From contig JAYUKX010000158.1 of NCBI GenBank assembly GCA_043764095.1, forward strand, positions 37,325 to 101,324: 64,000 bases of DNA. The letters run 5' to 3'. A program made the position numbers and the translations under genes. The notes beneath the pieces are model-generated. The model saw nothing but the letters and a program-made list of their open reading frames with translations. It was not told the origin of the DNA and searched no databases. How positions within the stretch are numbered: position 1 is the first letter of the stretch; every line of letters starts with the position of its first letter. Positions 33,700 through 42,166 of this stretch are shown one piece after another. Source of the DNA: M3007 sp043764095 (GTDB lineage Bacteria; Bacteroidota; Bacteroidia; Chitinophagales; Saprospiraceae).

Positions 33700-34692
33700 A
33701 TGAAAATTGCCTTTTTTTCCACAAAATCTTACGACCAACTTTATTTCGAACGTGCCAACAATAAACAACAGCACAAGTTTATTTTTCTGGAGCCAGCGTT
33801 AACCGAAAATACGGTAGGACTTGCCGTTGGCTGCAAAGCGATTTGCGTGTTTGTGAACGATAAACTCACCGCCCCCGTCATTCAATCCCTAGCCCAACAA
33901 AAGGTCGAATTGATCGCCCTACGATGCGCGGGTTTTAATAATGTTGACCTGAAAGCAGCAAAAGAGCATAATATTCCAGTGGTGCGCGTACCTGCATACT
34001 CGCCACATGCTATTGCGGAACACGCCGTTGCGCTCATTTTGACGCTAAATAGAAAAACGCATAAAGCCTATAACAGGGTGCGAGAAAGCAATTTCTCCTT
34101 GGATCGACTGATTGGTTTCGATCTTTATGGCAAAACTGTTGGTGTGGTAGGAACGGGCAAAATCGGCAGTACTTTTGCAGGTATCATGCGCGGATTTGGC
34201 TGTACTGTATTGGCCACAGATATTCAGGAAAACAAGGAACTATCCAAACAAGGCGTACAATATGTACCTATACAAGAATTATTCGAAAAATCGGATATTA
34301 TCTCCCTGCACTGCCCTTTGACGGAACAAACACGCCACCTCATCAACGAACAAACACTCAAACAGACCAAACCAGGCCTCATGTTGATTAACACCGGCAG
34401 AGGGGTACTTATCGACACAAAAGCGGTCACAAAAGCACTTAAAACAGGGCATTTGGGCTATTTAGGCATTGATGTATATGAACAAGAAGAAAATTTATTC
34501 TTTAAGGATCTATCAGAAACCATCATCCAAGATGATGTTATTGCCCGCCTGATGACCTTCCCAAATGTATTGATTACCGCACACCAAGCCTTCCTCACCG
34601 AAGAAGCACTGAGTGAAATAACGCGGATAACCTTAGAGAATATTGATGCTTTTGAAAAGGGAAATACGCTTGTTAATGTGGTTCAATTATAA
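33700..34692 (+). CDS. D-2-hydroxyacid dehydrogenase (D-lactate dehydrogenase type)
   Basis: A 330-residue cytoplasmic enzyme. It has the NAD-binding motif VGVVGTGKIGSTFAGIMRGFG, substrate-site arginine in LINTGRGVLID and catalytic His in the ITAHQAFLTEEAL segment. The N-terminal YDQLYFERAN and ALRCAGFNNVDL segments match LdhA-type fermentative D-lactate dehydrogenases, which reduce pyruvate to D-lactate. This fits the low-oxygen theme of the neighbourhood. Confidence 0.92.
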   Translation: MKIAFFSTKSYDQLYFERANNKQQHKFIFLEPALTENTVGLAVGCKAICVFVNDKLTAPVIQSLAQQKVELIALRCAGFNNVDLKAAKEHNIPVVRVPAYSPHAIAEHAVALILTLNRKTHKAYNRVRESNFSLDRLIGFDLYGKTVGVVGTGKIGSTFAGIMRGFGCTVLATDIQENKELSKQGVQYVPIQELFEKSDIISLHCPLTEQTRHLINEQTLKQTKPGLMLINTGRGVLIDTKAVTKALKTGHLGYLGIDVYEQEENLFFKDLSETIIQDDVIARLMTFPNVLITAHQAFLTEEALSEITRITLENIDAFEKGNTLVNVVQL

Positions 34693-34707
34693 CATTGGAG
34701 TATTTAT

Positions 34708-35066
34708 AACCATACACTTTTATTTTTGGTGATATATTTTAAAATTTGAGATGAAGTACAGTACTCCAAGTGTGGCAAAACCGGCCTTAGAAAAATGCAG
34801 GTTTTGCTTGAGTGGAGGCGGATGAAGCCAAAAACTGTTTGAGCCAAACGAAATTTTCGGGACATCGTCCCCGCTCGAATATGCGGCGAGTTTTTTTTGG
34901 CGCCGCCGGAGCGAGGGAGCAAAAGCACGGCATTTTTCGTCAGCCGAAGCGTTTTTTGTTTACTTTTTTTCGCTAAAAAAAGTAAAAAGTAGATATTATT
35001 GCACAAATTTTCAGGTTTTTGAGATTTGCAAGTGTACATGTTTTTTTCTCAAAAGAAAAAGTGTAT
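34708..35066. repeat. Dispersed repeat element with hairpins
   Basis: About 360 bp bounded by ATACACTTTT near 34708 and the inverted AAAAGTGTAT ending 35066. It contains a perfect 12-bp hairpin TTTACTTTTTTT (34959-34970) / AAAAAAAGTAAA (34975-34986) and GC-rich dyads at about 34858-34910 (GGGAC/GTCCC). The right part (about 34971-35035) recurs inverted and diverged at 41971-42041, and its end recurs at 32104-32128. A 111-codon frame on the minus strand crosses it but has no protein-like features. The gap 34693-35360 otherwise holds only the nested inverted repeat at 35184. Confidence 0.55.
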
Positions 35067-35183
35067 ATCGGTAAGATCAAATACTTAATTTCCCTAGCGT
35101 TTCAGAAGAGTGTTTGTCTTTTTCACTACTTACACAGTACTCTATTATTGTCAACTTAGTGACATTCCAGTCAAAGATTGGTT

Positions 35184-35284
35184 AAACTTGGATAGCCCCA
35201 AGTGTTTGTTAAACAACCTTGGAAGGGTTGATCAACAAACACTTGCACTTTAATCTTGAATTTCATTCGGGGCTATCCAAGTTT
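35184..35284. repeat. Nested double inverted repeat
   Basis: Outer arms AAACTTGGATAGCCCC (35184-35199) and its perfect complement (35269-35284) enclose inner arms at 35200-35218 and 35226-35244, which pair at 16 of 19 positions around a 7-nt loop. Outer and inner arms abut on the left. It could be a mobile-element remnant or a structured RNA. Confidence 0.55.
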
Positions 35285-35360
35285 GATCCATATTAAAATC
35301 GGATACGCTTAAATTAACAACATTTGACTTAAGTCGCTCCGACAATATTTGGGGACTTGC

Positions 35361-36107
35361 TTACTTCTTATCCTGCTTTGCAAATACCTTTTTTAATAAA
35401 TCGGTATTGCGGAAGCTGGCATCAGAGCGAATATCTTTTTCTTTCTTTTCGACTAATCCAAACATACCTGCCAACGCCATTTTGGCCACGTGATCGTCCA
35501 ATTCAGGATTTGTTTTGGTGACCAACGGGATTTTATTATAAGCGGAAACGCTTTCTTTCCAATACGTACGGGCATTTACTTTATCCAAAGAAGCCTGAAT
35601 AATAGGCTTAAATTCGTCGTACAACGCCTTATAAGTATTCGATTCCAAATAACGCGTTGCTGCATCTCCATTACCCGTCAGGATATTCATAGCATCTTTA
35701 AACGACATATTTTTGATGGCTGCAATAAAGATCGGCTTGGCTTTAATGGCTGCGTCTTCAGCAGCGCGGTTCATGCGTTCGATCAAATCTGCTTCTACAT
35801 TAGCAAAAGCAGGAATGGCTTTTAATTTGTTGGTCACTTTTAGCGCTTCCTCGGGAAGGAGGATTTTGTAGGCACTTTTGAGGTAACCATCTTTTACGGA
35901 AAGGAAATCGACGGCACTGCCTACGCCTGCATTGAGGGCTTCTTTCAAACCCTTTCCAATTTCTTCTTGTGACAAATCACCACCCTTTACGGCACTTACA
36001 GCGTCTTTAGCACCTTCTTTTGCTTTATTGAGGGCTCCTTTTAATTGGGCTTGGGCAAAAAAAGAAGAAAAGAGTGCAATACTGAGGATAAGATACTTTT
36101 TGATCAT
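35361..36107 (-). CDS. DUF4197 secreted protein
   Basis: A 248-residue protein with a signal peptide (MIKKYLILSIALFSSFFAQAQ). The mature helical domain has the DUF4197 hallmarks: EIGKGLKEALNAGVGSAVDFLSVKDGYLKSAYKILLPEEA, MNRAAEDAA..AKPIFIAAIKNMSFKDAMNIL and the closing SFRNTDLLKKVF. It is periplasmic or extracellular, with unknown function. It stands alone on the minus strand. Confidence 0.9.
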   Translation of the reverse strand: MIKKYLILSIALFSSFFAQAQLKGALNKAKEGAKDAVSAVKGGDLSQEEIGKGLKEALNAGVGSAVDFLSVKDGYLKSAYKILLPEEALKVTNKLKAIPAFANVEADLIERMNRAAEDAAIKAKPIFIAAIKNMSFKDAMNILTGNGDAATRYLESNTYKALYDEFKPIIQASLDKVNARTYWKESVSAYNKIPLVTKTNPELDDHVAKMALAGMFGLVEKKEKDIRSDASFRNTDLLKKVFAKQDKK

Positions 36108-36266
36108 TGCTTTATTTTATTTGTTATGTGTTAATTTTTGTCGGTTACCCATTTTTGTTTTGGCGTATAAATAAGTCAGGATTTAGCCAATACCATGTCC
36201 AAACAACCTTTCTAAAACGCAAAGATTCGCAAAAAGGCACAAACGATTGGGCTAATTAGGAATATA

Positions 36267-36396
36267 TTAACCTAGGTTAAAAATTATTCGTATTTTTGTG
36301 CTGTTTAACTTTACGTATATTTAATCCTAGCACAATAAAAGTGCTAAAAATCCAAAAACAGTTTTTGTCAGTTATTCAGCGGTTTTTCTGAATAAC
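36267..36396 (+). promoter_or_regulatory. Promoter, palindromic operator candidate and structured leader of the GATase gene
   Basis: TATTTTTG at 36291-36298 is a full -7 match. A perfect 14-bp palindrome TTAACCTAGGTTAA (36267-36280) lies 10 nt upstream, within the promoter. The predicted leader (about 36304-36429) can form two hairpins: AGCAC/GTGCT (36329-36345) and GTTATTCAG/CTGAATAAC (36371-36396). The rest of 36108-36429 shows nothing else. Confidence 0.45.
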
Positions 36397-36429
36397 GCAC
36401 CATTTCTCACCCACAACTATTTATTTTTT

Positions 36430-37257
36430 ATGTTGCGTGCTGCTTTATTGGATATGTACAACGGCGAGGATAATCGCGGTATCCCGATGCTAAGGGCTAT
36501 TTTATCCCGATACGCTGATGATTTCACCTTCGATCACCTTGATGTTCGGGTAAAAAACGAAGTTCCGGGCTTGGACTACGATATTTATGTATTTTCTGGC
36601 GGACCAGGTGATCCGTTGGAGCAAGACAAGCCTTGGTGCGATCCTTTTTATGCGTTAATTGAGGCAATTTGGGAACACAATAAAAATGCAGATATGCTGG
36701 GCAAGTCTAAAAAGCACGTCTTTTTTATCTGTCATTCTTTCCAGATTGCTTGCCATTGCCTCGGTTTGGGGCGCGTCACCGAACGCCGTCAGATGTCGTT
36801 TGGTACGTATCCAGTTCACAAGACATTTTATGGGAAAGTAGAACCATTGTTTCATGTACTTCCCGATCCATTTTATATCGCCGATTTTAGGCGTTACCAA
36901 GTAGTAGAGCCCAACAAAGCGCGTTTCCACACAATGGGTGCCACGTTATTGTGTTTAGAAAAACTACGCCCGCACGTACACGAAGAGCGTGCGATGATGG
37001 CCATCCGTTTTAGTCCTGAAATGATTGGCACACAGTTCCACCCCGAGGCCAACCCAGAAGGTATGTTAGCGCATTTTGTAAAACCAGAACGCAAGGAAAT
37101 CATAGAAAAAGAATACGGCGCAGCACGTTACGAGCGCATGATACACGATTTGAGTAATCCTATGAAAATTCAACTGACGTTTGATACCATTATTCCAGGT
37201 TTCTTAAATGAAGCGGTAAAAGCCTTAAAAGGAACGCGAGAAGGTGTTTTAGCATAG
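36430..37257 (+). CDS. Class I glutamine amidotransferase-like protein
   Basis: A 275-residue cytoplasmic protein. The oxyanion/nucleophile strand reads HVFFICHSFQIACHCLG, with the Cys nucleophile in the CHSFQ elbow. The catalytic His and Glu are in GTQFHPEANPEGM, and DIYVFSGGPGDP is the usual N-terminal motif. It lacks a synthetase domain and so may act alone or with a distant partner. The C-terminal 50 residues (RKEIIEKEYG...IIPGFLNEAVKAL) are an extension. A perfect terminator follows. Confidence 0.88.
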   Translation: MLRAALLDMYNGEDNRGIPMLRAILSRYADDFTFDHLDVRVKNEVPGLDYDIYVFSGGPGDPLEQDKPWCDPFYALIEAIWEHNKNADMLGKSKKHVFFICHSFQIACHCLGLGRVTERRQMSFGTYPVHKTFYGKVEPLFHVLPDPFYIADFRRYQVVEPNKARFHTMGATLLCLEKLRPHVHEERAMMAIRFSPEMIGTQFHPEANPEGMLAHFVKPERKEIIEKEYGAARYERMIHDLSNPMKIQLTFDTIIPGFLNEAVKALKGTREGVLA

Positions 37258-37270
37258 GTTAGAGGATGTA

Positions 37271-37321
37271 CATAAAAAAATCGCCCAACAGACTAAGTGT
37301 CTGTTGGGCGATTTTTTTATG
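37271..37321. terminator. Strong rho-independent terminator
   Basis: Perfect 23-bp arms (37271-37293 and 37299-37321) around a 5-nt loop, with core CGCCCAACAGAC and a flanking A7/T7. It ends the GATase transcript and works in both directions. Confidence 0.85.
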
Positions 37322-37332
37322 TGGGTGTTTGC

Positions 37333-37508
37333 TTGCAGGATGACCAACCCGTCATTTCGGCTTCGCTCAATGACCGGGTTGGTCATCCTGCAAATCCTAC
37401 GTTATGCCAACTTGAGATCTTTACCAATTAAACAAAGCCCAGAAGCAATCCAAATTGAAATCCTAGGAGCGAAGAACGAGGCCATTGAGCGAAGCCGAAA
37501 TGGCCGAA
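37333..37508. repeat. REP-like palindromic repeats
   Basis: A hairpin at 37333-37393 has arms GCAGGATGACCAACCC and its complement with one bulge, and a loop GTCATTTCGGCTTCGCTC. A related palindrome in inverted orientation, GCCATTGAGCGAAGCCGAAAT, starts near 37481. These resemble extragenic REP palindromes between convergent genes. Confidence 0.55.
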
Positions 37509-37519
37509 ATGACCCTTCC

Positions 37520-39073
37520 TTAATTAGCGTTCAAGTGCTTTACCGAATAGTAAAAGATAAAACCAAACCCGAAGGACAACATAGAGTGGAACAGCACAAA
37601 CGCTGTATTCTCTGTGCGGATACCTGCTACCACTGCACCAGCAAATAATAATGCCATACAACCTTCTGCGATGGTGATCCAACTGATTTTCTTTGCTAAA
37701 TAAGACGCATTTTTGAGTGGATTTTTCTTTAAGCCCGTTGTGATACCGTATTTAGGTGTACGAACAAACGAAGAGGCTTTACCCATATAACCTTCAACTA
37801 CCGCAATCGCATTGTACAGTGACAAGCCTAAAGAAATTGGGAGGAAAGTGAGGAACAAGCCAAAGAAACGCACTTTTTCCCAAGTTGTAGCGGGTACTTC
37901 GCGGTTCAAGGCTGCCGTAATATTGGCAGTGTAAGAAATACCAGCCACAGAGAATAGACCTAATATAGAGAACGAAAGGAAATGCGTAGAGATACCCAAT
38001 TCGCTAAATGCAAACGCCAAAGGAATAGAACTGATGGCAGCGATAAATACCCAAAGGAATACGCCATAAGCCAATAATTGGCTGGTTGCGTGCATTTTTT
38101 GTACCCAATTCAATTTGTTTGCTCCTTCCGTCCAAATAAGGTGAAACAATTTACGTGCGTTTTGCGCACCACCTTTGTTCCAACGGAATTGTTGCGTTTT
38201 CAAACCGTTCATTTCAATCGGCAATTCAGCCGGGCTTTCTAATTTCTCCAAATACTGGATTTTGTAGCCCAATATCTGCGCACGGAAACTCAAATCGAGA
38301 TCTTCTGTTAAGGTATCGCTTTGCCATCCGCCCGCTTCGTCGATTACTTTTTTGCGCCAAACACCGGCAGTACCGTTGAATTGAAGTAACAAGTTGCCAT
38401 AAGAGCGGCCTGCTTGTTCTACCGTAAAGTGTACATTTAATTGAAGTGCCTGCAAACGCGTCAAAAGGCTATATTCAGCATTGATATGCTCCCAGCGTGT
38501 TTGTACAATACCCACCTTTGCATCTTCAAAATAAGGCATTGTGGTGCGCAAGAAATCAACACGTGGTGTGAAATCAGCATCGAAAATGGCGATAAAATCA
38601 CTTTTTACATGTGGCATAGCGTCTTGAAGCGCACCTGCTTTATATCCTTGGCGGTTGACGCGGTGGATGTGCACAATATCAAAACCCTTGGCCTTGTACT
38701 CCGCTACTTTCTTGGCAACGATTTCTACTGTTTCGTCTGTAGAGTCGTCCAAAATTTGGATTTGGAAGCGATTTTTTGGGTATTCTTGTTCAGCCACGCA
38801 ATCAATGATACGCTCTGCTACGTACATTTCGTTGAACATTGGCAATTGAACCGTTACAAATGGCACATTCTCATCGCCAATATCGTATTTGCGGTAAGTA
38901 ATGTTTGGATTTGTTTTATGGTATTTCTTGTAGAGGTACAAGAGGTGGAACTGTAATAAGCAATAGATGGTGACCGCGCTCATCGCGATGAAGTAGATAA
39001 AAAGCATCAAGTAACCGAAGTCAACAAAGGCTTGATACTTAAGTGCTTCAAAGAGCGATTGGATACCGTACAT
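37520..39073 (-). CDS. Cellulose synthase-like family 2 glycosyltransferase
   Basis: A 517-residue membrane protein with N-terminal helices, a cytosolic GT2 domain (FVTVQLPMFNE, ILDDSTDET, FDADFTP, TEDLDLSFRA, QQFRWNKGGAQ) and four or more C-terminal helices. The D, DxD, TED and QxxRW motifs mark a processive inverting enzyme of the cellulose synthase/hyaluronan synthase clan. The product is unknown. A second GT2 gene lies 87 nt upstream on the same strand. Confidence 0.92.
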   Translation of the reverse strand: MYGIQSLFEALKYQAFVDFGYLMLFIYFIAMSAVTIYCLLQFHLLYLYKKYHKTNPNITYRKYDIGDENVPFVTVQLPMFNEMYVAERIIDCVAEQEYPKNRFQIQILDDSTDETVEIVAKKVAEYKAKGFDIVHIHRVNRQGYKAGALQDAMPHVKSDFIAIFDADFTPRVDFLRTTMPYFEDAKVGIVQTRWEHINAEYSLLTRLQALQLNVHFTVEQAGRSYGNLLLQFNGTAGVWRKKVIDEAGGWQSDTLTEDLDLSFRAQILGYKIQYLEKLESPAELPIEMNGLKTQQFRWNKGGAQNARKLFHLIWTEGANKLNWVQKMHATSQLLAYGVFLWVFIAAISSIPLAFAFSELGISTHFLSFSILGLFSVAGISYTANITAALNREVPATTWEKVRFFGLFLTFLPISLGLSLYNAIAVVEGYMGKASSFVRTPKYGITTGLKKNPLKNASYLAKKISWITIAEGCMALLFAGAVVAGIRTENTAFVLFHSMLSFGFGFIFYYSVKHLNAN

Positions 39074-39160
39074 ATAACGTTAGCGTTAAGAGTGAAAAAA
39101 TTATTTATTTGTTATTTAGTGCTCTGTCAAACGGCGTAATAATTATTGTTTTACCGTTTT

Positions 39161-39865
39161 TTAGAGACTTTTTAGGATCGTCATGATTATTTTCCAACCG
39201 GCCAAGAAAGTGCCTTTGATGGTTCCGCTGACCTTGCTTTTACCTGCTGCGCGTTTGCGGTAGCGCATAGGCACTTCCGTACATCGGAGTTGGTGTTTGG
39301 CTGCTTTGACCTGCATCTCTACTGTCCAACCGAAATTGGGGTCTTGCATCTCAAGCCTTAGCAGTGCGTCCCAACGAATAGCGCGGAAAGGACCTAGATC
39401 GGTGAAGCGATAACCGAAGAACACCTTTATCAAAAAAGGGGCGAGCCAGTTGCCAAATCGCTGCGGGATAGTCATTGCACCGGGTTCCATATTGCCAAGT
39501 AACCGTGAGCCAATCACCATATCCATATTGTTGTCAATAATTGGTGCTACCACTTTTGGTAGATCCTCGGGGTAGTCGGAATAATCACCATCCAAAAAAA
39601 CCACGATTTCTGGTTGTTCGGACGATGGCAAATCTTGTAGGTAACGCATACCCGCGAGGCAGGCAGAGCCGTATCCGCGTTTATTTTCTGTTACCACTAC
39701 TGCTCCCAGTGCTTTTGCTACCCTTGCGGTGCCGTCGGTAGAGCCATTATCGCAAATAATGATCTGCCTGACCCATGTTTTTGAAATATCGGAGATGACT
39801 AAAGGCAATGCTTCTTCTTCGTTCCATGCCGGTATTAGTACATCTATTACTGGTATTTTACCCAT
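39161..39865 (-). CDS. DPM1-like family 2 glycosyltransferase
   Basis: A 234-residue soluble GT2 enzyme: VLIPAWNEEEALP, ICDNGSTDGTARVA, FLDGDYSDYPED, GSRLLGNMEPGAM and GPFRAIRWDAL are typical of dolichyl-phosphate-mannose-synthase-like transferases acting on a lipid phosphate carrier. The C-terminal PMRYRKRAAGKSKVSGTIKG is also family-typical. It is co-directional with the processive GT2 gene. A TATCTTTG promoter element lies upstream. Confidence 0.92.
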   Translation of the reverse strand: MGKIPVIDVLIPAWNEEEALPLVISDISKTWVRQIIICDNGSTDGTARVAKALGAVVVTENKRGYGSACLAGMRYLQDLPSSEQPEIVVFLDGDYSDYPEDLPKVVAPIIDNNMDMVIGSRLLGNMEPGAMTIPQRFGNWLAPFLIKVFFGYRFTDLGPFRAIRWDALLRLEMQDPNFGWTVEMQVKAAKHQLRCTEVPMRYRKRAAGKSKVSGTIKGTFLAGWKIIMTILKSL

Positions 39866-39924
39866 TTTTTCTCAAAAAAGCCCGAAAGTCCAATAAAAAA
39901 CTTTCGCCGCTTTGAATAGCGACA

Positions 39925-39932
39925 CAAAGATA
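39925..39932 (-). promoter_or_regulatory. -7 element (TATCTTTG) for the glycosyltransferase pair
   Basis: A full TAnnTTTG match on the minus strand, 59 nt before the start at 39865. The remainder of 39866-40277 is AT-rich and contains only the hairpin at 40207. Confidence 0.5.
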
Positions 39933-40206
39933 CAGGAATCAGTTAAGAAAACGTTAAAAAAATTAAAATTTTGGTTGTTAAACATTTGCAAACGACAATA
40001 ATGATAATAGCGATCTTCCTAAAACGGCAAAATCATATTTGGTAAAGCAGTGTAATTTAGTTGTAAATTTAAAAATAAAATGGCACACGCGCTGTTTTTA
40101 AACAATAATTTTGCGCTAGTAAGGAGGGCACACAAAGCAATTTGTTAAGAAAATTAACACCTATTAACAAGAAGTATATTCCCAAGTGATCCAATAACAG
40201 CATTGC

Positions 40207-40240
40207 CTATTGTCGGGGCTGGGGGTCGCCCCGACAATAG
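40207..40240. terminator. GC-rich hairpin after the Spy-like gene
   Basis: Perfect 13-bp arms CTATTGTCGGGGC (40207-40219) and its complement (40228-40240) with an 8-nt loop, 37 nt past the stop at 40278. Probable terminator of the minus-strand sigma operon. Confidence 0.6.
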
Positions 40241-40277
40241 CAACTTCGAAGAGTATTCGTTTGAATTTAGCGCAAGA

Positions 40278-40727
40278 TTAACCTCGTCCACCACCTTGCC
40301 GTCTATCTTTAGCATTTTCTTTTACTTTTTCCAATACCGTTTGTCGGAACTGGCGTTCGGCTTCAGGTATTTTTACGATTTTTTGCATAGAGATTACCTT
40401 ACGGAGTTTTTGAATCAAGTCTTTTTCTAAATCGAGTTCGCGTTGGCGCAATTCGATATGTTTTTTTACTTGAGCCTCGGCTTCGGCATCGCTTAGGTTA
40501 TCGCGTCGAATCGCCTTTTGTTCCTTGTTAATGCTCTCCTTATCTTCTAAGAATTGATTATAAATAGGCCAAAATCCTTCTGCTTCCTGTGAAGTTAGTT
40601 TCAGCACATCCGTATAAATGGCAATACGCTGGGCGCGTATTCTTTCGCGCAGTTTTTCACCGCCTTGAGCAAGCATTAAAACAGGGACTAATCCCAGCAA
40701 AAAGGCCGTTAGGAATAACTTTCTCAT
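40278..40727 (-). CDS. Spy/CpxP-like periplasmic protein
   Basis: The 149-residue form starts at MRKLFLTAFLLGLVPVLMLAQ; an ATG at 40745 adds six residues. After the signal peptide it is nearly all helix, with charged heptads (LRERIRAQRIAIYTDVLKLTSQEAEGFWPIYNQFLEDKE) as in Spy/CpxP-type chaperones, and ends in a Gly/Arg tail (RRQGGGRG). It is probably an envelope-stress chaperone or sensor, third gene of the sigma/anti-sigma operon. Confidence 0.75.
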   Translation of the reverse strand: MRKLFLTAFLLGLVPVLMLAQGGEKLRERIRAQRIAIYTDVLKLTSQEAEGFWPIYNQFLEDKESINKEQKAIRRDNLSDAEAEAQVKKHIELRQRELDLEKDLIQKLRKVISMQKIVKIPEAERQFRQTVLEKVKENAKDRRQGGGRG

Positions 40728-40754
40728 AATAATTGTGTTTAACATATATGTGGG

Positions 40755-41288
40755 TTATAGTAAATCCTCCAGTTCTTCGTCTGTGAGGTCGTTCAGAATA
40801 TCATCTAATTCATCCATTTCTTTTGGCAGTTTATTCCGCCTTTTTTCTTTTGGCTTATGATCGGGAGCGATATTATCTTCCGTGGCATCATCGGCCAATT
40901 CATCGGCCAAAAGTTCCTCCTCAAAGTCAAAAATATTAGATTGAATATAATCTTCAGCCATTTCGGGCGTAAATTCTTCTTCTGTTGTAGTCGGTATTTG
41001 CACCATTATATTGTTTTGCTTTTGGGGTTGCATCCACCAAATTGCGCCTATCAGTAGTGTAATAGCGGCTGCTGCTGCGGTCAATCGTGCAGGAGTAAAC
41101 CAAACGCTCCAAATAGAACGTTCGGGTGCTAGTTCTACGCGCAGACCTTCTTGTTCCAAACGCTGGAACACACTACTTTCCAATTGGTCAAAATAACCTT
41201 CTGGTACGCGCTGTGGGTCGCCTTTGCTTTTAAGATCGCTCAACCAAGGGCTAAGGTCTTTTATTTCATTATTTATATCTTCTTTCAT
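40755..41288 (-). CDS. Single-pass membrane protein, probable anti-sigma factor
   Basis: A 177-residue protein with a cytoplasmic N terminus (SPWLSDLKSKGDPQRVPEGYFDQLESSVFQRL, like many Bacteroidota anti-sigma-like proteins), one helix (LTAAAAAITLLIGAIWWM) and a very acidic C-terminal region (DELDDILNDLTDEELEDLL). No zinc anti-sigma motif is visible. It overlaps the ECF sigma gene by 4 nt, which supports a functional pair. Confidence 0.75.
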   Translation of the reverse strand: MKEDINNEIKDLSPWLSDLKSKGDPQRVPEGYFDQLESSVFQRLEQEGLRVELAPERSIWSVWFTPARLTAAAAAITLLIGAIWWMQPQKQNNIMVQIPTTTEEEFTPEMAEDYIQSNIFDFEEELLADELADDATEDNIAPDHKPKEKRRNKLPKEMDELDDILNDLTDEELEDLL

Positions 41289-41875
41289 CGCTCAAAAGTG
41301 GCTTCTATTTTTTTTACTGCGTGGTGAAAAGAGGCTTTTAAAGCACCCACAGAGGTATCTAATAATCCAGACATTTCCTCGTAGGGCATCTCTTGAAAAT
41401 AACGCAGATTGAATACAATTTTTTGTTTTTCAGGCAATAATGCAATGGATTCCTGCAATTTTACTTGAATGGCATCACCATCAAACCACTCATCTGCCTT
41501 TAACCTAGCAGCAACAGAAAACTCGCCCTCGTCTATGGAGGTAGAAGTGTGCCTTGTCCGTTGCTGAATAAAAGTTAGCGACTCATTGGTGGCGATACGG
41601 TATAACCAAGTAAACAATGCGCTTTTACCTTCAAATTGCCCAATCCCACGATATACTTTGATAAATGTATTTTGAAGTACATCATCTGCATCGTCGTGCA
41701 CTTGCACCAATCGGCGGATATGCCAGTATAACCGTTCGCGATATTTTGCCATCAGCAATCGGAATCCTTGCTCGAAAGCACGATTGTCGCCTTGCAAGAG
41801 CGCCATTATTTCCTCGTCAGTCGCAATTAGTGTTCGTTGTGTGGACAATGTGTGTATCTTGCTAGATTTGTGCAA
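41285..41875 (-). CDS. ECF-type RNA polymerase sigma factor
   Basis: A 196-residue sigma-70 family protein with only regions 2 and 4. Region 2 reads FRLLMAKYRERLYWHIRRLVQVHDDADDVLQNTFIKVYRGIGQFEGKSALFTWLYRIATNES. Region 4 is LPEKQKIVFNLRYFQEMPYEEMSGLLDTSVGALKASFHHAVKKI. It starts the operon with the membrane protein and the Spy-like gene, so an envelope-stress response is likely. Confidence 0.95.
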   Translation of the reverse strand: MHKSSKIHTLSTQRTLIATDEEIMALLQGDNRAFEQGFRLLMAKYRERLYWHIRRLVQVHDDADDVLQNTFIKVYRGIGQFEGKSALFTWLYRIATNESLTFIQQRTRHTSTSIDEGEFSVAARLKADEWFDGDAIQVKLQESIALLPEKQKIVFNLRYFQEMPYEEMSGLLDTSVGALKASFHHAVKKIEATFER

Positions 41876-41970
41876 TTGGATGCAAATTTGGTGTAAAGGT
41901 TTAATACGGGTAGGTTTTTTTTGAAAAAAATTATAAAGAGTACAATGCTCTCCAGAAAAAAGTCTTACCC

Positions 41971-42041
41971 ACTTGCAAATTTCAAAAAGTTGAAAATTAG
42001 TTCATCAATGCTTACTTCCTACTTTTTTTCGCCAAAAATAA
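41971..42041. repeat. Diverged inverted copy of the 34971-35035 repeat
   Basis: Starting at ACTTGCAAATTTCAAAAA, this stretch aligns over about 70 bp with the reverse complement of 34971-35035, including the CTACTTTTTTTCG segment. It lies between the sigma gene and the DUF2807 gene, where nothing else is evident. Confidence 0.5.
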
Positions 42042-42104
42042 ATATGTACCCTTTCTAATTAAAAACAGGGTAAATAATGCAGTTCAGTTGCTAACACAAA
42101 AAAA

Positions 42105-42145
42105 TACCGCAGAAAAAACAAGGTATGCTCGTTTCTTCTGCGGTA
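42105..42145. terminator. Hairpin after the DUF2807 gene
   Basis: Arms TACCGCAGAA (42105-42114) and TTCTGCGGTA (42136-42145) about 20 nt past the minus-strand stop at 42167, with A-rich sequence on the far side that reads as U-rich in the minus transcript. Confidence 0.6.
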
Positions 42146-42166
42146 CGTTTGGTTAAATAATTAGGT

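Noticed and set aside
34704..35039. 111-codon open frame on the minus strand
   Set aside because: It lies wholly inside the dispersed repeat, has low-complexity composition and no domain or signal; taken as a by-product of the repeat.
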